NCBI GenBank assembly: GCA_036823255.1
Contig: DAISGC010000002.1
Span: 1-64,000 of the forward strand
Direction of reading: 5' to 3'
Source of the DNA: UBA4658 sp002405485
GTDB taxonomy: Bacteria > Planctomycetota > Phycisphaerae > Phycisphaerales > UBA1924
Length of the DNA: 64,000 nucleotides
Shown: in pieces, positions 52,165-61,510 of the stretch
How the letters are laid out: each line of letters starts with the position of its first letter
Numbering within the stretch: the first letter of the stretch is position 1
Position numbers and translations under genes: made by a program
The notes under the pieces: generated by a model
Seen by the model: only the letters and a program-made list of their open reading frames with translations
Told to the model about the DNA's origin: nothing
The model's database searches: none

Positions 52165-54806
52165 GACTCCACCCTCGAGTGTGCTCCGACGGTCGCCGCC
52201 GGATCGGCCGAGCGCCGATCCGCTCCCGGGAGCTTGCCCTCCGACGCCAGTTGCCGCTGAATCGCCAGTTTCCGCCGACGCATGATGATCGGCTTGATGT
52301 AGAACGCCCATGGAACCCCGACGCTCATCATCACCGCGCCCGCCGCGATGACGTAGATCCCCGGGTTGTTCCCCACGCCAAGGATCGTGAACCGCGCGTG
52401 CGGACGCTTGAGCTGACCGGCCTCCACCGCCGCCTCCGTCTGCCGCCAGCCCGTCTGATCCCACCCCGCCTGCGCGAACTTGTACTGGTTCGGCGAGACC
52501 AGCGAGATGAGCTTTCCAACCGCCGCCCCCAGCGGCGGCATGCCCTCCGGTCGCACGTACGGCGTGCGCACCAGCAGCGGCTCGTTCAGACTCGTCCTCC
52601 GCACCTCGTCGCGAGCCTCGATGCCCCCCTCTCCGTTGGGCCATCGCGTGCTCACGATCACGTCGCTCCGATAGTCCCGCGGCGTGGTCGAGTGCGGGTA
52701 CGGGATCATCTCGAAGTTCTTGAGCCGAAGCGCCATCGTCGGCCAGAACTCGTGCCGCACACGCCCGAACGCCACGGTCACCTGCTTCTCCGGTTCGCCG
52801 GGCTTTCCGGGCAGCCCGAACGTCCGCTCCGACGGGCTGTCCAGGTTCAGATATTGCGAGAACGGCACCCACCGCGTGATTCGCGCCCCCGTCGATCGAT
52901 CGCTGATCTCCACCGCCACCATCGCCGCCTGGTGGTTGCCGATCCGCTGGCGATCTCGCTCGTCCTCGGGAATCACCCGCGGCACGGTCACGCTCACCGC
53001 GTCATCGATCCGCTCCGAGAGCTTGATCGAGAGCATCGGTGCAACCTTCACGAGGTCCCCCAGACCCAGGCCGCTCGTGACCGTCGCGTTCTGTCCCGGC
53101 ATGCGCACGATCGATCGCACCGTTCCGTCCGGCCGCTCATCCAGATACACCTGCAGGATCGACGCGTCGACATAGGTCAGTACGATCGACCCATCCGGAG
53201 CCCCGCGAGCCGGCATTCCGCCCGCTCCGCCGTTGCCCTGCGGCTGGACCGAGAGGTCCTGGGTGATCTCCGGAAACCGGTGATAGAGCCACCGGTCAAA
53301 CGGCTTGCCCGGCTCGCCGCCCGATCCCGCCGGGGGCTGCACCCGCACCACGCACACGCGCGACGTCGCGCCGCGATACCCCGCGGTCACGATGGGAAAC
53401 TGCGGCTCCGGCGTGAGCTCCTGGATCGTGAGCACGTATCCGCTGTCCCCGACGGGGATGCTCTGCTCGGGCTGGATCGCATAGACCTGCCGGAAGCCCG
53501 TGGAGGGAATCTCCACGATGAGCGCGTGCCGAGCGCCCGTCGGAATCGTCGTGCTCAGAGCGTTCCACCGATCGTCGCTTGCGCCGATCATGTACTCGAC
53601 GCCAAGCAGGTCCAGACGCTCCCACCTGCGGGCCGGACTGTCCGGGGCCAGACGCCAGTACTTGGTCTCCACGCGGCCCTGAGCCGCCAGTGAAGGATCG
53701 ATCACGCTCTCCAGCACCCGCAGCCGTGTCGGCCCCGTCGCGGTGAGCTTCATCCCCGGCGGGAGCACGTCCCCCGTCTGGTCCGCCTTCACCCACGTCT
53801 CGACCGGCTCCGCGAAGCTCGCGTACCCCACGATCCGGAAACTCAGGTCCGGGTCCGCGAGGACAGGATCGCCCTCGCGCCGCATGGCTTCCGGGACGCG
53901 AATGTCCAGCGGGCCAAGGGTCGCGGGCGGTGGCTCCGAAGTGTCGCTCACTCCGAGCACGTTCAACCCATAGTCGTTGTACCTGGGCACGCCCTTGAGC
54001 GGGCGCTGCTCCCACCCGCGGCTCTTGTCCTGCGTCACCCAGAGCGCCGTCCGGGTGTTGTCATAGAACCCGGTCTCCGGTCGACCCACGAGCGGCTGGT
54101 CCTCTTCATCCAGACCGTCCCCCGCCAGCAGCAGCATGTCCCCCTCCTGCTTGTGCGTCGCGTACAGCACGCTCCCAAGTCCGATGGTCACGATTCCCGA
54201 GTGGACCGTGAGCACCCCGACATTCGGAAAGCTGAACTCGATGCGGCGAAGCGTCGCCACCACCATGTTCACCACAAACAGCATGAGCAGCGCGGTGAGC
54301 GGCCACCAGGAGTAGAACTCCAGTTCGCTCATCTCCATGCCCGGAAGTCGCCGCACCTGAATCGAGGAGTACTTCTCCACAAACGCGCTGAAGAACTGCA
54401 CGCCCCGGCCGGTGTACGGATCGAACATCATCGCCGGCCAGAGCGTCCGACCCCACCCCCACGACACAGCGACACACAGCGCAAGCATGCCCAGCAGCAC
54501 CGTCGCAAACCGTGCCGGACGTGCCGTCCCGCGTTGCCGAAGCGTTCGATTCAGCAGCCACATCGGCAGCACCGCCAGCACCGCGAGCGCCACGATCAGG
54601 GTCATCCCCTTGAACGCCCACGTCGGCACCAGCGCAAGCAGACCCACCGGGATGCTCGCCAGCACGCCATACAGCGATATCAGCACCAGCGTGATGACCG
54701 CCAGCGTGATCGAGCTCAGCGCCCGAACGATCCATTTCACAGGTGTCAGCACGCCCGTCAGGTGCCGATCGTCCCACGCTCGACTGCGCATCCCTTTCGC
54801 GCTCAT
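52161..54806 (-). CDS. ResB/Ccs1-like cytochrome c biogenesis protein
   Basis: An 881-residue membrane protein of the ResB/Ccs1 type. Four helices in the first ~260 residues include 'LAVITLVLISLYGVLASIP', 'MWLLNRTLRQRG' between helices and 'VGVLTVHSGIVTIGLGSVLY' with a His. A long periplasmic domain (about 230-820) of beta-rich sequence is followed by a last helix ('GIYVIAAGAVMMSVGVPWAF') and a cytoplasmic tail. ResB partners CcsA in holding apocytochromes. The domain is much larger than in Gram-positive ResB. ATG at 54806 with GAGG upstream is chosen. Confidence 0.85.
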   Translation of the reverse strand: MSAKGMRSRAWDDRHLTGVLTPVKWIVRALSSITLAVITLVLISLYGVLASIPVGLLALVPTWAFKGMTLIVALAVLAVLPMWLLNRTLRQRGTARPARFATVLLGMLALCVAVSWGWGRTLWPAMMFDPYTGRGVQFFSAFVEKYSSIQVRRLPGMEMSELEFYSWWPLTALLMLFVVNMVVATLRRIEFSFPNVGVLTVHSGIVTIGLGSVLYATHKQEGDMLLLAGDGLDEEDQPLVGRPETGFYDNTRTALWVTQDKSRGWEQRPLKGVPRYNDYGLNVLGVSDTSEPPPATLGPLDIRVPEAMRREGDPVLADPDLSFRIVGYASFAEPVETWVKADQTGDVLPPGMKLTATGPTRLRVLESVIDPSLAAQGRVETKYWRLAPDSPARRWERLDLLGVEYMIGASDDRWNALSTTIPTGARHALIVEIPSTGFRQVYAIQPEQSIPVGDSGYVLTIQELTPEPQFPIVTAGYRGATSRVCVVRVQPPAGSGGEPGKPFDRWLYHRFPEITQDLSVQPQGNGGAGGMPARGAPDGSIVLTYVDASILQVYLDERPDGTVRSIVRMPGQNATVTSGLGLGDLVKVAPMLSIKLSERIDDAVSVTVPRVIPEDERDRQRIGNHQAAMVAVEISDRSTGARITRWVPFSQYLNLDSPSERTFGLPGKPGEPEKQVTVAFGRVRHEFWPTMALRLKNFEMIPYPHSTTPRDYRSDVIVSTRWPNGEGGIEARDEVRRTSLNEPLLVRTPYVRPEGMPPLGAAVGKLISLVSPNQYKFAQAGWDQTGWRQTEAAVEAGQLKRPHARFTILGVGNNPGIYVIAAGAVMMSVGVPWAFYIKPIIMRRRKLAIQRQLASEGKLPGADRRSADPAATVGAHSRVES

Positions 54807-54877
54807 AGGCCTCGCTTCATTCGGCCCAACTGGGCATCCGTCCGTGACCCGAGAGGAAAATCCGCAAACTTGCAATC

Positions 54878-56359
54878 TTAGGCCCTATTCGTCTGGCCCA
54901 TCCTGTCGATTCCTGCCAGATCGTATTTCTTCCCGCCAAACAGCAACTCCGCAGGTGCCGCGCTCGACATCACGGCTTCAACCAGCCCGCGTGCCATTGA
55001 ACTCGTCAGCCTTGAGTCGCATTCGATCGCGACGAGTCCGGCGAGTCGACCGGATCCGAAGGTCAGGAATCGTTCATTCAGCCCGAGTCCACGCGCTCCG
55101 TGTACAGTGCCCATGGCCAGGAGCGTCATCGGGTCGGTCCCATCTCGACGGTGCAGAAACCGCATCTCATCGAGCACGCTGATTCGGTTCTCGCCTCTTG
55201 GAAGGTTGATGATCGAATCGGTCCCGATCGCGACCGGAACACCCGCCGCAAGCATGTCGCGGTACCGATGCGGCCCGAATGCGCCCTGGGCGTCAAAGTA
55301 GGCCGACGCTCGTGGGCAGTAGGCCACGACCGTGCCCGTCTGGGCAAGCACGGCGATGGCCTCGTCCGGGGCGTCGTTCACATGGGCCGCCAGCAGGCGC
55401 ATCGGTCCGCACCCATCGAGCGCACGAGCCACGTGCGCGACCGGATGCCGACCCAGCCCGACGCATCCAAGAAGGTCATCCGTCCACAGCCCCAGCCGCT
55501 CCAGCAGTTCGCGTTGCGGCCCCCTGCCCTCTGCGACAAACGCCCGTTCCTCGGCGGTCTCGGCCAGATGGGTCGCAAGCACCGCCGCCCCCCCACTCTC
55601 TGGTCGCCAGGGCCCGCGAGGTTGCCCTTGCGCCAGGGTCCGCGCATACCGGACCGACTCGGCGTACATCGACGGGGCGACGGTGTTTGGTGCATGCGGC
55701 TGCACGCTGAGCAGGACATCTGGCCCGCCCTCGCGCAACGCCGCTGACGCGGCCTCCATGGCGAGCGTTGGGATCAGGTCATCCAGAAACGCACGCACCC
55801 GGGGCTCTCCCGTGCCGATCGCGAAGAACTCCAGGAAACTCGTGCCCAGCATGCCGGATCCGGCAAGTGCGTGCCATGCCGCGGCGTTGGGGCGTCCGGC
55901 GGTCGCCCCCGAGATGTCCCCCACGGCCACCACGCCACCTGACCTGGAGAGCGCGACGCCGCGCTCCACGGCACGTTGGATCGACTCGTCATCGGTCGGC
56001 CGGTTCTGCCGCACCATCTCGATCCAGTGCACGAACCCGCGTTCCGGATCGTGGGGTTGCGGGCCGATGAGGGTCAGATCGAGGTGGGTGTGGGCGTTGA
56101 CCAGGCCGGGAATGAGGATCGATCGATCCCGTCGCACGCGTGCCAGCCCTGGTGCGGCCGCCGCGGGATGGGCATCGACCACCCCGGGTGTGCCGATGGC
56201 CAGCACATGGACGGGGCAGACCGAGCGATCCAGGAGCACGGACACCGGAGCGCACGCAAAGCCGGCGGCGTCGACTGCTCCCAGAGCATCCACGCGGAGC
56301 AGTTGGGGGCCGGCCGGATCGGTCTCGGGATTGTGGAAGCGGAGGTTCATGGCCGACAA
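54878..56359 (-). CDS. Amidohydrolase family protein
   Basis: A 493-residue metal-dependent hydrolase of the amidohydrolase/SsnA-MtaD group. Metal and catalytic residues: 'LVNAHTHLDLTLIG' (HxH), 'VLATHLAETAEERAF' (His and Glu), 'LLAAHVNDA' (His) and 'VAIGTDSIINLPRGENRIS' (Asp). The family includes deaminases and chlorohydrolases acting on nucleobases or related amines. The substrate is unknown. It diverges from the OmpA lipoprotein gene and ends before the ResB-like gene with 71 bp between. Confidence 0.88.
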   Translation of the reverse strand: MSAMNLRFHNPETDPAGPQLLRVDALGAVDAAGFACAPVSVLLDRSVCPVHVLAIGTPGVVDAHPAAAAPGLARVRRDRSILIPGLVNAHTHLDLTLIGPQPHDPERGFVHWIEMVRQNRPTDDESIQRAVERGVALSRSGGVVAVGDISGATAGRPNAAAWHALAGSGMLGTSFLEFFAIGTGEPRVRAFLDDLIPTLAMEAASAALREGGPDVLLSVQPHAPNTVAPSMYAESVRYARTLAQGQPRGPWRPESGGAAVLATHLAETAEERAFVAEGRGPQRELLERLGLWTDDLLGCVGLGRHPVAHVARALDGCGPMRLLAAHVNDAPDEAIAVLAQTGTVVAYCPRASAYFDAQGAFGPHRYRDMLAAGVPVAIGTDSIINLPRGENRISVLDEMRFLHRRDGTDPMTLLAMGTVHGARGLGLNERFLTFGSGRLAGLVAIECDSRLTSSMARGLVEAVMSSAAPAELLFGGKKYDLAGIDRMGQTNRA

Positions 56360-56503
56360 GACCGTGGGCCGATCGTAGAACTTTGCCGGTGGCGCTCGCG
56401 ATGCGTCGGCGGCACCGCCCGCGGCGGAGGGGCCTGCGTACCCTCAGCGCGAACGTGGGCTGTTGAGTATTGCCCAAACCCACAGACGGACACCCCACGA
56501 CCC

Positions 56504-56533
56504 GGATCACACTGGATCACACTGGAGCACACG
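56504..56533 (+). repeat. Three 10-bp tandem units before the OmpA-family gene
   Basis: GGATCACACT (56504-56513), GGATCACACT (56514-56523) and the diverged GGAGCACACG (56524-56533) stand directly before the ATG pair at 56535/56538. One-turn spacing could suit a regulator; copy number might vary. Confidence 0.5.
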
Positions 56534-56534
56534 G

Positions 56535-57452
56535 ATGATGACCTTGACCGCGCGACTCATGCCAAAGACCACACTCATCGGCTCGCGGCCGGTGGCAGCC
56601 CTTGCCGCCGGCGCACTCGCCGCCCTGGGGACGCTGCTGGGCGGGTGCTCTGGGAGCAACAACGCTCTGCTGGAAGCCAATCGCGCCCTGACGGATCGCA
56701 ACACCTCGCTGACGCAGCAGAACGATTCGCTGAATCGACTGAACCAGGAACTGCAGGCGGCTCTGGCTGCTCGCGACCGGGCGATCGCGGAACTGCAGTC
56801 GCTGGTGGCCGACCTGCGGGCCGGGCGTTCCGGTCTGGAGGGGAAGCTGTCGGATCTGGAATCCCGGCTGAGCGGGATGCGATTCGGGAACGTGGCGCTC
56901 GACGCCGAGACCGATGCCGCGCTGCGCGAGCTTGCGGCCCAGCATCCCGACCTGCTTGAGTATGACGCGGCCCGCGGCCTTCTGCGGTTCCGGGCGGACG
57001 TGACGTTCGACTCCGGGCGTGACACCGTCAAGGACTCGGCCAAGCCGACGCTCCGCAAGTTTGCCGAGATCCTCAACGCTGCCGCCGCCCGGTACGACGT
57101 GCGGATCGTCGGGCACACCGACAGCCAGCCCATCCGGGCCGCGGCGACGCGCGGGCACCCCACGAACATGCACCTCTCCTGCCACCGCGCCATCAGCGTG
57201 CGCAACGAGCTGACGCGCAACGGCGTGGCGGCGGAGCGGATCGAGGCGGCCGGTCGAGGCGAGCATGACCCGCTGGTTCCCAACACCGCCAGCGGCAACA
57301 CCCCTCAGAATCGTCGCGTCGAGGTCTATCTGACCCGTCCGGCGCGGGCTCTGGGCACCGGGGGCGATGTGAACGCCGCCGCCCCCGTTTCCACGCCGGC
57401 CCCGGCGCCGGCTCCGACGCAGCCGAGCAGGGGCGAAGAGATCATGAAGTAA
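56535..57452 (+). CDS. OmpA-family lipoprotein with coiled coil
   Basis: A 305-residue lipoprotein (lipobox 'LGTLLGGCSG') with a coiled coil (about 40-115, 'NDSLNRLNQELQAALAARDR') and a C-terminal OmpA-like peptidoglycan-binding domain ('VTFDSGRDTVKDSAKPTL', 'VRIVGHTDSQPI', 'NTPQNRRVEVYLTR'). The Asp and Arg that bind diaminopimelate are conserved. The tail is Pro/Ala-rich. It probably tethers an outer layer to the wall. Start ATG is taken at 56535; three 10-bp repeats precede it. A strong terminator follows. Confidence 0.9.
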   Translation: MMTLTARLMPKTTLIGSRPVAALAAGALAALGTLLGGCSGSNNALLEANRALTDRNTSLTQQNDSLNRLNQELQAALAARDRAIAELQSLVADLRAGRSGLEGKLSDLESRLSGMRFGNVALDAETDAALRELAAQHPDLLEYDAARGLLRFRADVTFDSGRDTVKDSAKPTLRKFAEILNAAAARYDVRIVGHTDSQPIRAAATRGHPTNMHLSCHRAISVRNELTRNGVAAERIEAAGRGEHDPLVPNTASGNTPQNRRVEVYLTRPARALGTGGDVNAAAPVSTPAPAPAPTQPSRGEEIMK

Positions 57453-57484
57453 TCGTCCCCGCACGCGTGCTCAGCGCAGACAAA

Positions 57485-57508
57485 CGCCCCGGACATCCGG
57501 GGCGTTTT
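57485..57508. terminator. Bidirectional Rho-independent terminator
   Basis: CGCCCCGG (57485-57492), loop ACAT, CCGGGGCG (57497-57504), then TTTT on the plus strand. On the minus strand the same stem is followed by TTTGTCTG. It separates the convergent OmpA-family and dockerin-like genes. Confidence 0.88.
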
Positions 57509-57556
57509 CGTTGGTCTTGCGATGAACCGACTGGGCTCGTGCGTGTGATGCCGAGG

Positions 57557-58630
57557 TCACGGGCAGCCGGCAAACCAGGCATTCAGGAACTCGAAGATGT
57601 CCTGGATGTCCACGCCCCCCAGGCCGTCGACATCGGCCCGCAGGTCCCCGGCGAACCAGGCGTTGAGGAAGGCGAAGATGTCGTCGACTTCGACCAGGCC
57701 GTTGCAGTCAAAGTCGGCGGGGCAGATCTTGATGACCACGTACTGATTGCCCGAGGGGAATGTGAAGTCGGTGGTGCGGGCCTCGGCGAGGTTGTTGTAC
57801 CCGGCCTCCAGCGGACCGAGGGTCTGGTTGGAGATGAACGCCGAGTCCGCGCTGCTGATGAACACGGCGATCTTGATCTCGCCGCAGCGCTGCGTCACGC
57901 CGAGCGCAGAAAGCGGGATGGCCATCTCCACGCCGGTCTGGACGCCCGCGCCCGAGCCGATGCCCGTGCCGCTGGTGACGCCGGCGGTGTTGGAGTTGTT
58001 GATCGTGGCCTTGATACCGAAGGGGTTGGACCCGCCGAGCAGGTCGCCGGTGGAGGTCTGCGGCGTGCTGCCGAGGAATCCGCCCGAACCGCCGCCGCTG
58101 GTGTTGATCTCGGCGAAGTTGGCGAACAACGTGTAGTTCCCGCTTCCTGGGTCTCCGCCGTTGAGCCCGATCCATCGATCGGCGTCGAACCCGGCGTCAA
58201 AGCGCAGCCCGGGCAGCGAGCTGTTCAGGAAGCCCATGCGATTCAGGCGGTTGCCGTCGACATTCGGGTTGTCGCCGCGGAGGCGATTCTGGCCCGCGTT
58301 CGGAATCGAATCAAAGAAGATGTGCAGCCGGTTGAAGTTCGACTCGAGGTTGCCGGCGATGAACAGGAACAGCGTGTTTCCGACGAGGCGGTAGGAGAGC
58401 GCGTTCAGTTCGGACCCGTCGCAGAAGCCCGTTTGTCCGAGCGCCGCATCGCCGAAGCTCGTGTTCAGCGTCTGCACGCTCGCGAGCACGTACCCGCAGT
58501 CGCTCGCGTTGGCGGTGCCGTTGATGATGGGGAGCGATGATGGGGTGCACTGCGCGTGTGCGGAGCCGCACGCCGCGAGCAGGCCCAGAACCGAGAGAGC
58601 GCAACGATGCAAAGACGGTCGAAAGAACAT
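57557..58630 (-). CDS. Exported protein with C-terminal dockerin-like anchor
   Basis: A 357-residue secreted protein. After a signal segment ('LSVLGLLAACGSAHAQ') the body is rich in Asn, Gly and Ser ('NSSLPGLRFDAGFDADRWIG', 'NGGDPGSGNYTLFANFAEI'). The last ~55 residues are two repeated Asp-rich calcium-loop-like units: 'CPADFDCNGLVEVDDIFAFL' and 'ADVDGLGGVDIQDIFEFL', each followed by NAWFAG. This is the GC-type dockerin-like tail typical of Phycisphaerae secreted proteins. Start ATG 58630 is preferred over 58657. The body resembles no family I know. Confidence 0.85.
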   Translation of the reverse strand: MFFRPSLHRCALSVLGLLAACGSAHAQCTPSSLPIINGTANASDCGYVLASVQTLNTSFGDAALGQTGFCDGSELNALSYRLVGNTLFLFIAGNLESNFNRLHIFFDSIPNAGQNRLRGDNPNVDGNRLNRMGFLNSSLPGLRFDAGFDADRWIGLNGGDPGSGNYTLFANFAEINTSGGGSGGFLGSTPQTSTGDLLGGSNPFGIKATINNSNTAGVTSGTGIGSGAGVQTGVEMAIPLSALGVTQRCGEIKIAVFISSADSAFISNQTLGPLEAGYNNLAEARTTDFTFPSGNQYVVIKICPADFDCNGLVEVDDIFAFLNAWFAGDLRADVDGLGGVDIQDIFEFLNAWFAGCP

Positions 58631-58841
58631 ACGGCCAAACCCTTGTGTTGCCCCCACCCCCTGGCAGCGTGTCGTCTCCGGCCGCGTTGGGCGGAGTCCG
58701 AACTGCCCTGGCCCGAAAGGGTAACGGAACGCCGCGAAAAGTCACCAGTGCGGGCGCATGAAGTCTTTGCGGATGTCCCGGCTGGATACCAAACTCTCTG
58801 TGGGCTCCGAAGGCGGAGGCCGAACATTGCTGGAACAGGAT

Positions 58842-60380
58842 TTAGAACACCCGCCGCTCGCCTCGGTCGATCGCCTTCGGGCGAGCTCCGCCCAGGGCCT
58901 GTTGCAGCTCGGCGGGGTTGGTGGCGGTTCTGGGCGAGATCTCCAGCACGCAATCCGGGGTCTGCCGGGAGCCAGGCATGGTCGGCTCGCCGGGCAGAGC
59001 GTCGCGCATAGGCACCGCCGTGCCCAGGGTCTGAAGCCAGCGAGCGGCGCGAATGGTCTGGATGACGCGCGAACTGGCCGGGCTGTCCGGAGCCATGGCC
59101 TGCCCACCGGAAGCGTCGGCGTTCTTGATGGGCGCGAACTCCTCGATGCGATCGGTCTCGCAGACGACGCTCTTCTCGCACAGAGGCAGCGCGTCAAAGA
59201 CGAATCGCTCGAGCTTGACACCGTTGTTGGTCGTCGGCGTGACGGCCTCGCCGGTGGCCGGGTCGACGCATGGGATCTTCTTCTCGGCCCGGTGATAGGG
59301 AAGCGAGAAGCTCGTGTCGGTGTTGAGCTTCTCGACGAATCCGACGCCGATGACGTGCACCGCGATCGATCCTGCGATGAACCGGAGCGTGCCGTCGGGG
59401 TTGGTCTGCCGCTGATAGTCCATGGGGAGATCGGAGTACTCGACGACCTCGACGCGACCTTTGCGAGCCCCGGCGCCGGCGGCGCAGAAGACGCCGACCT
59501 TCTCCTCGGCGTTGACCTTGGGCACCATTTTGCTGGACATCTGGGCCGAACTCTCGGCACCGCCTGCTCCAGAGTGCAGCCCGAGGAAGACCGGATCGAG
59601 CAGGTTGACGATCGGGTTGTCGACCTGGAAGTAGCTGATGGTGTCGACCCCTCGGCGGCGCATGTCGGCCAAAGCCCCGGAGACGTGCAGCGCCTTGAGC
59701 GATCCGCCGTGGCCGTCGGGATTGGTCGCGATCTCGCTTCGGCTGGCGAGCAGGACCTTGCCGGTCTTGATGTCCAGCGAGGGCATCACGCCCTGAGGGA
59801 AGAACATGACGTTCTCCCGCGGCAGGCCGAAGTACCGCTGCGCCTCGAAGAAGTCGACCGTCTGCTGGTGGTTGAGCGGACTGGTCATGACGTACCACGG
59901 GATGCCGGCGCGGACCCCGTGCCGCTCCTGCGCGCCGAGAATCGCGTCGGCGAACACGGCGAACAAGGGCTTGCCGGTGACGGCGCCGGCGGGATAGCAC
60001 CCCTTGGGCCCTTCGTATCCGAGCCGCGAGCCCTGCCCGCCGGCGACGACGAAGGCCGCCACGCGTCCGTCACGCAGCAATCGCGAGCCCGCCTCACGGG
60101 CAGAATCGACGCTCCAGGTCTTGGCCCCGGCTCCGGGCACGCGTGGGTAGTACGGCGCGGGCTGCACCTCGGGCGGGAGCCCGAAGACGGGCTTGTTCAG
60201 AACGTAGTCATGGATGAGCTTGGGCAGGCCCTCGACATCCAGCGACGCGATCTGCGCAAGCAGGGATTTCTTCTTCGCGTCGTCGAGCTGGTCATAGAAC
60301 CGCAAGAGGTGTCCCTGACCCACGGTCTCAAGACGGTGCGTGAGGGACTGCAGTGTGACAGGCGAGGGGTTCGAAGGCAT
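58842..60380 (-). CDS. UDP-sugar / UDP-N-acetylglucosamine pyrophosphorylase (UDPGP family)
   Basis: A 512-residue eukaryote-like UDPGP/UAP enzyme that makes UDP-sugars from sugar-1-phosphate and UTP. Signatures are 'VVAGGQGSRLGYEGPKGCYP', 'WYVMTSPLNHQQTVDFFEAQ', 'GHGGSLKALHVSGALADMRR' and 'YFQVDNPIVNLLDPVFLG'. These match UDP-GlcNAc (Agx/UAP1-type) pyrophosphorylases rather than bacterial GlmU. Final substrate choice is not certain. ATG at 60380 has AAGGAA about 8 nt upstream; a longer frame runs back over rpe. Confidence 0.9.
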   Translation of the reverse strand: MPSNPSPVTLQSLTHRLETVGQGHLLRFYDQLDDAKKKSLLAQIASLDVEGLPKLIHDYVLNKPVFGLPPEVQPAPYYPRVPGAGAKTWSVDSAREAGSRLLRDGRVAAFVVAGGQGSRLGYEGPKGCYPAGAVTGKPLFAVFADAILGAQERHGVRAGIPWYVMTSPLNHQQTVDFFEAQRYFGLPRENVMFFPQGVMPSLDIKTGKVLLASRSEIATNPDGHGGSLKALHVSGALADMRRRGVDTISYFQVDNPIVNLLDPVFLGLHSGAGGAESSAQMSSKMVPKVNAEEKVGVFCAAGAGARKGRVEVVEYSDLPMDYQRQTNPDGTLRFIAGSIAVHVIGVGFVEKLNTDTSFSLPYHRAEKKIPCVDPATGEAVTPTTNNGVKLERFVFDALPLCEKSVVCETDRIEEFAPIKNADASGGQAMAPDSPASSRVIQTIRAARWLQTLGTAVPMRDALPGEPTMPGSRQTPDCVLEISPRTATNPAELQQALGGARPKAIDRGERRVF

Positions 60381-60470
60381 GCCGTGTTCCTTCACGGGGA
60401 ATGCGGAGCAAAAGGGGCAAAGTGTACTCCCGACGGGTACGCTGATCCGGACCCCTCGTGTGACCCGCCC

Positions 60471-61262
60471 ATGCGCAACCTCTTCACCAATCCTCTCCGG
60501 CTCCCGCTCATCGCGCCGTCGATCCTCTCGGCGGACTTTGCCAATATGGGGGCCGAGTGTCGGCACATCCTGGCTTCGAGCGCCAAAGCGCCGGTGGGGT
60601 CGCCGGCGCGGTTTGCGCCCATCTCCGGAGCGAACGATCCATGGACGGCGCCGGGCGTGCCCGGGGGCGGGGCCGATCTGCTGCACGTCGACGTGATGGA
60701 CGCTCACTTTGTGCCGAATCTCACCATGGGGCCGGACATGGTTCGGGCCGTTCGGCGGGCGTGTCCGGGTGCGTTTTTGGATGTGCACGTCATGGTCACC
60801 GATCCCCTCCTGCTCGTCGAGGCGTTTGTCTCGGCTGGCGCGGACCACATCACGTTCCATGTGGAGGTGATCCCGCCGGCAAAGATTGCCGAGACTGCCC
60901 GACGGATCCGGGACCTGGGGGTGACGGTGGGGCTTGCGCTCAACCCGCCGACGCCGGCTGCGGACGTGTTGCCGCACATCGAGCACGTTGACCTGATCCT
61001 GGTCATGTCGGTGCATCCGGGTCGATCCGGGCAGTCGTTCATCCCGTCAGTCCTCGAGAAGACCGCTCAGATCAGCGAGGAGTTGGCCCCATACCAGCGA
61101 TTGCAGATGGATGGCGGGATCAAGGTCGAGAACATCGACGCCGTGCTTGACGCTGGGTGCGATGTGGTCGTGGCGGCCTCGGCGATCTTCGGTCGGCCAA
61201 TCCCGAATCGGGCGGGTGTCGTCCGGGCATTGCGCGGGCGTGGGACGAATCCGGAGAGCTGA
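60471..61262 (+). CDS. rpe: Ribulose-phosphate 3-epimerase with ~28-residue insertion
   Basis: A 263-residue TIM-barrel enzyme (usual length ~220) of the pentose-phosphate pathway. Conserved parts are 'IAPSILSADFANMGAE', 'LLHVDVMDAHFVPNLTMGP', 'DVHVMVTDPLLLVEAF', 'VMSVHPGRSGQSFIPSVLEK' and 'QMDGGIKVENI', with the Asp and His metal ligands in place. After the first helix a hydrophilic insertion ('SSAKAPVGSPARFAPISG...') extends the loop before the second strand. It is divergent from the UDPGP gene, whose start is 90 bp away. A weak hairpin follows. Confidence 0.94.
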   Translation: MRNLFTNPLRLPLIAPSILSADFANMGAECRHILASSAKAPVGSPARFAPISGANDPWTAPGVPGGGADLLHVDVMDAHFVPNLTMGPDMVRAVRRACPGAFLDVHVMVTDPLLLVEAFVSAGADHITFHVEVIPPAKIAETARRIRDLGVTVGLALNPPTPAADVLPHIEHVDLILVMSVHPGRSGQSFIPSVLEKTAQISEELAPYQRLQMDGGIKVENIDAVLDAGCDVVVAASAIFGRPIPNRAGVVRALRGRGTNPES

Positions 61263-61287
61263 TCGAGGTCCCAGAACGCTGCGTAGT

Positions 61288-61310
61288 CCCCATTTGTGGG
61301 GATATTGTTT
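61288..61310 (+). terminator. Possible terminator after rpe
   Basis: TCCCCA (61288-61293), loop TTTG, TGGGGA (61298-61303), followed by TATTGTT. A short stem and a mixed U-tract make this weak. Confidence 0.4.
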
Positions 61311-61510
61311 GCCAAATCCGCGATTATTCGGACGCTGATCGGGTGGTCAGGGGTGTGGATGAAGGGTCCGATCGGGCGTGAACCGATGGGGAATGCTAAA
61401 CTCCGCTCCGCTTGGGCGGCGTGGGAACACGCCGGATCGGGCACGCGATGGCTGGGGTGCCGCTGGGCAACTGCCCGCGCCAGCCGCTCGCGACTGGGAC
61501 GCAGATTTCC

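Noticed and set aside
48628..52260. 1210-residue plus-strand frame over the HNH, glycosylase and ccsA genes
   Set aside because: It reads antisense to several genes with intact catalytic motifs and is full of Arg/Pro/His typical of high-G+C shadows.
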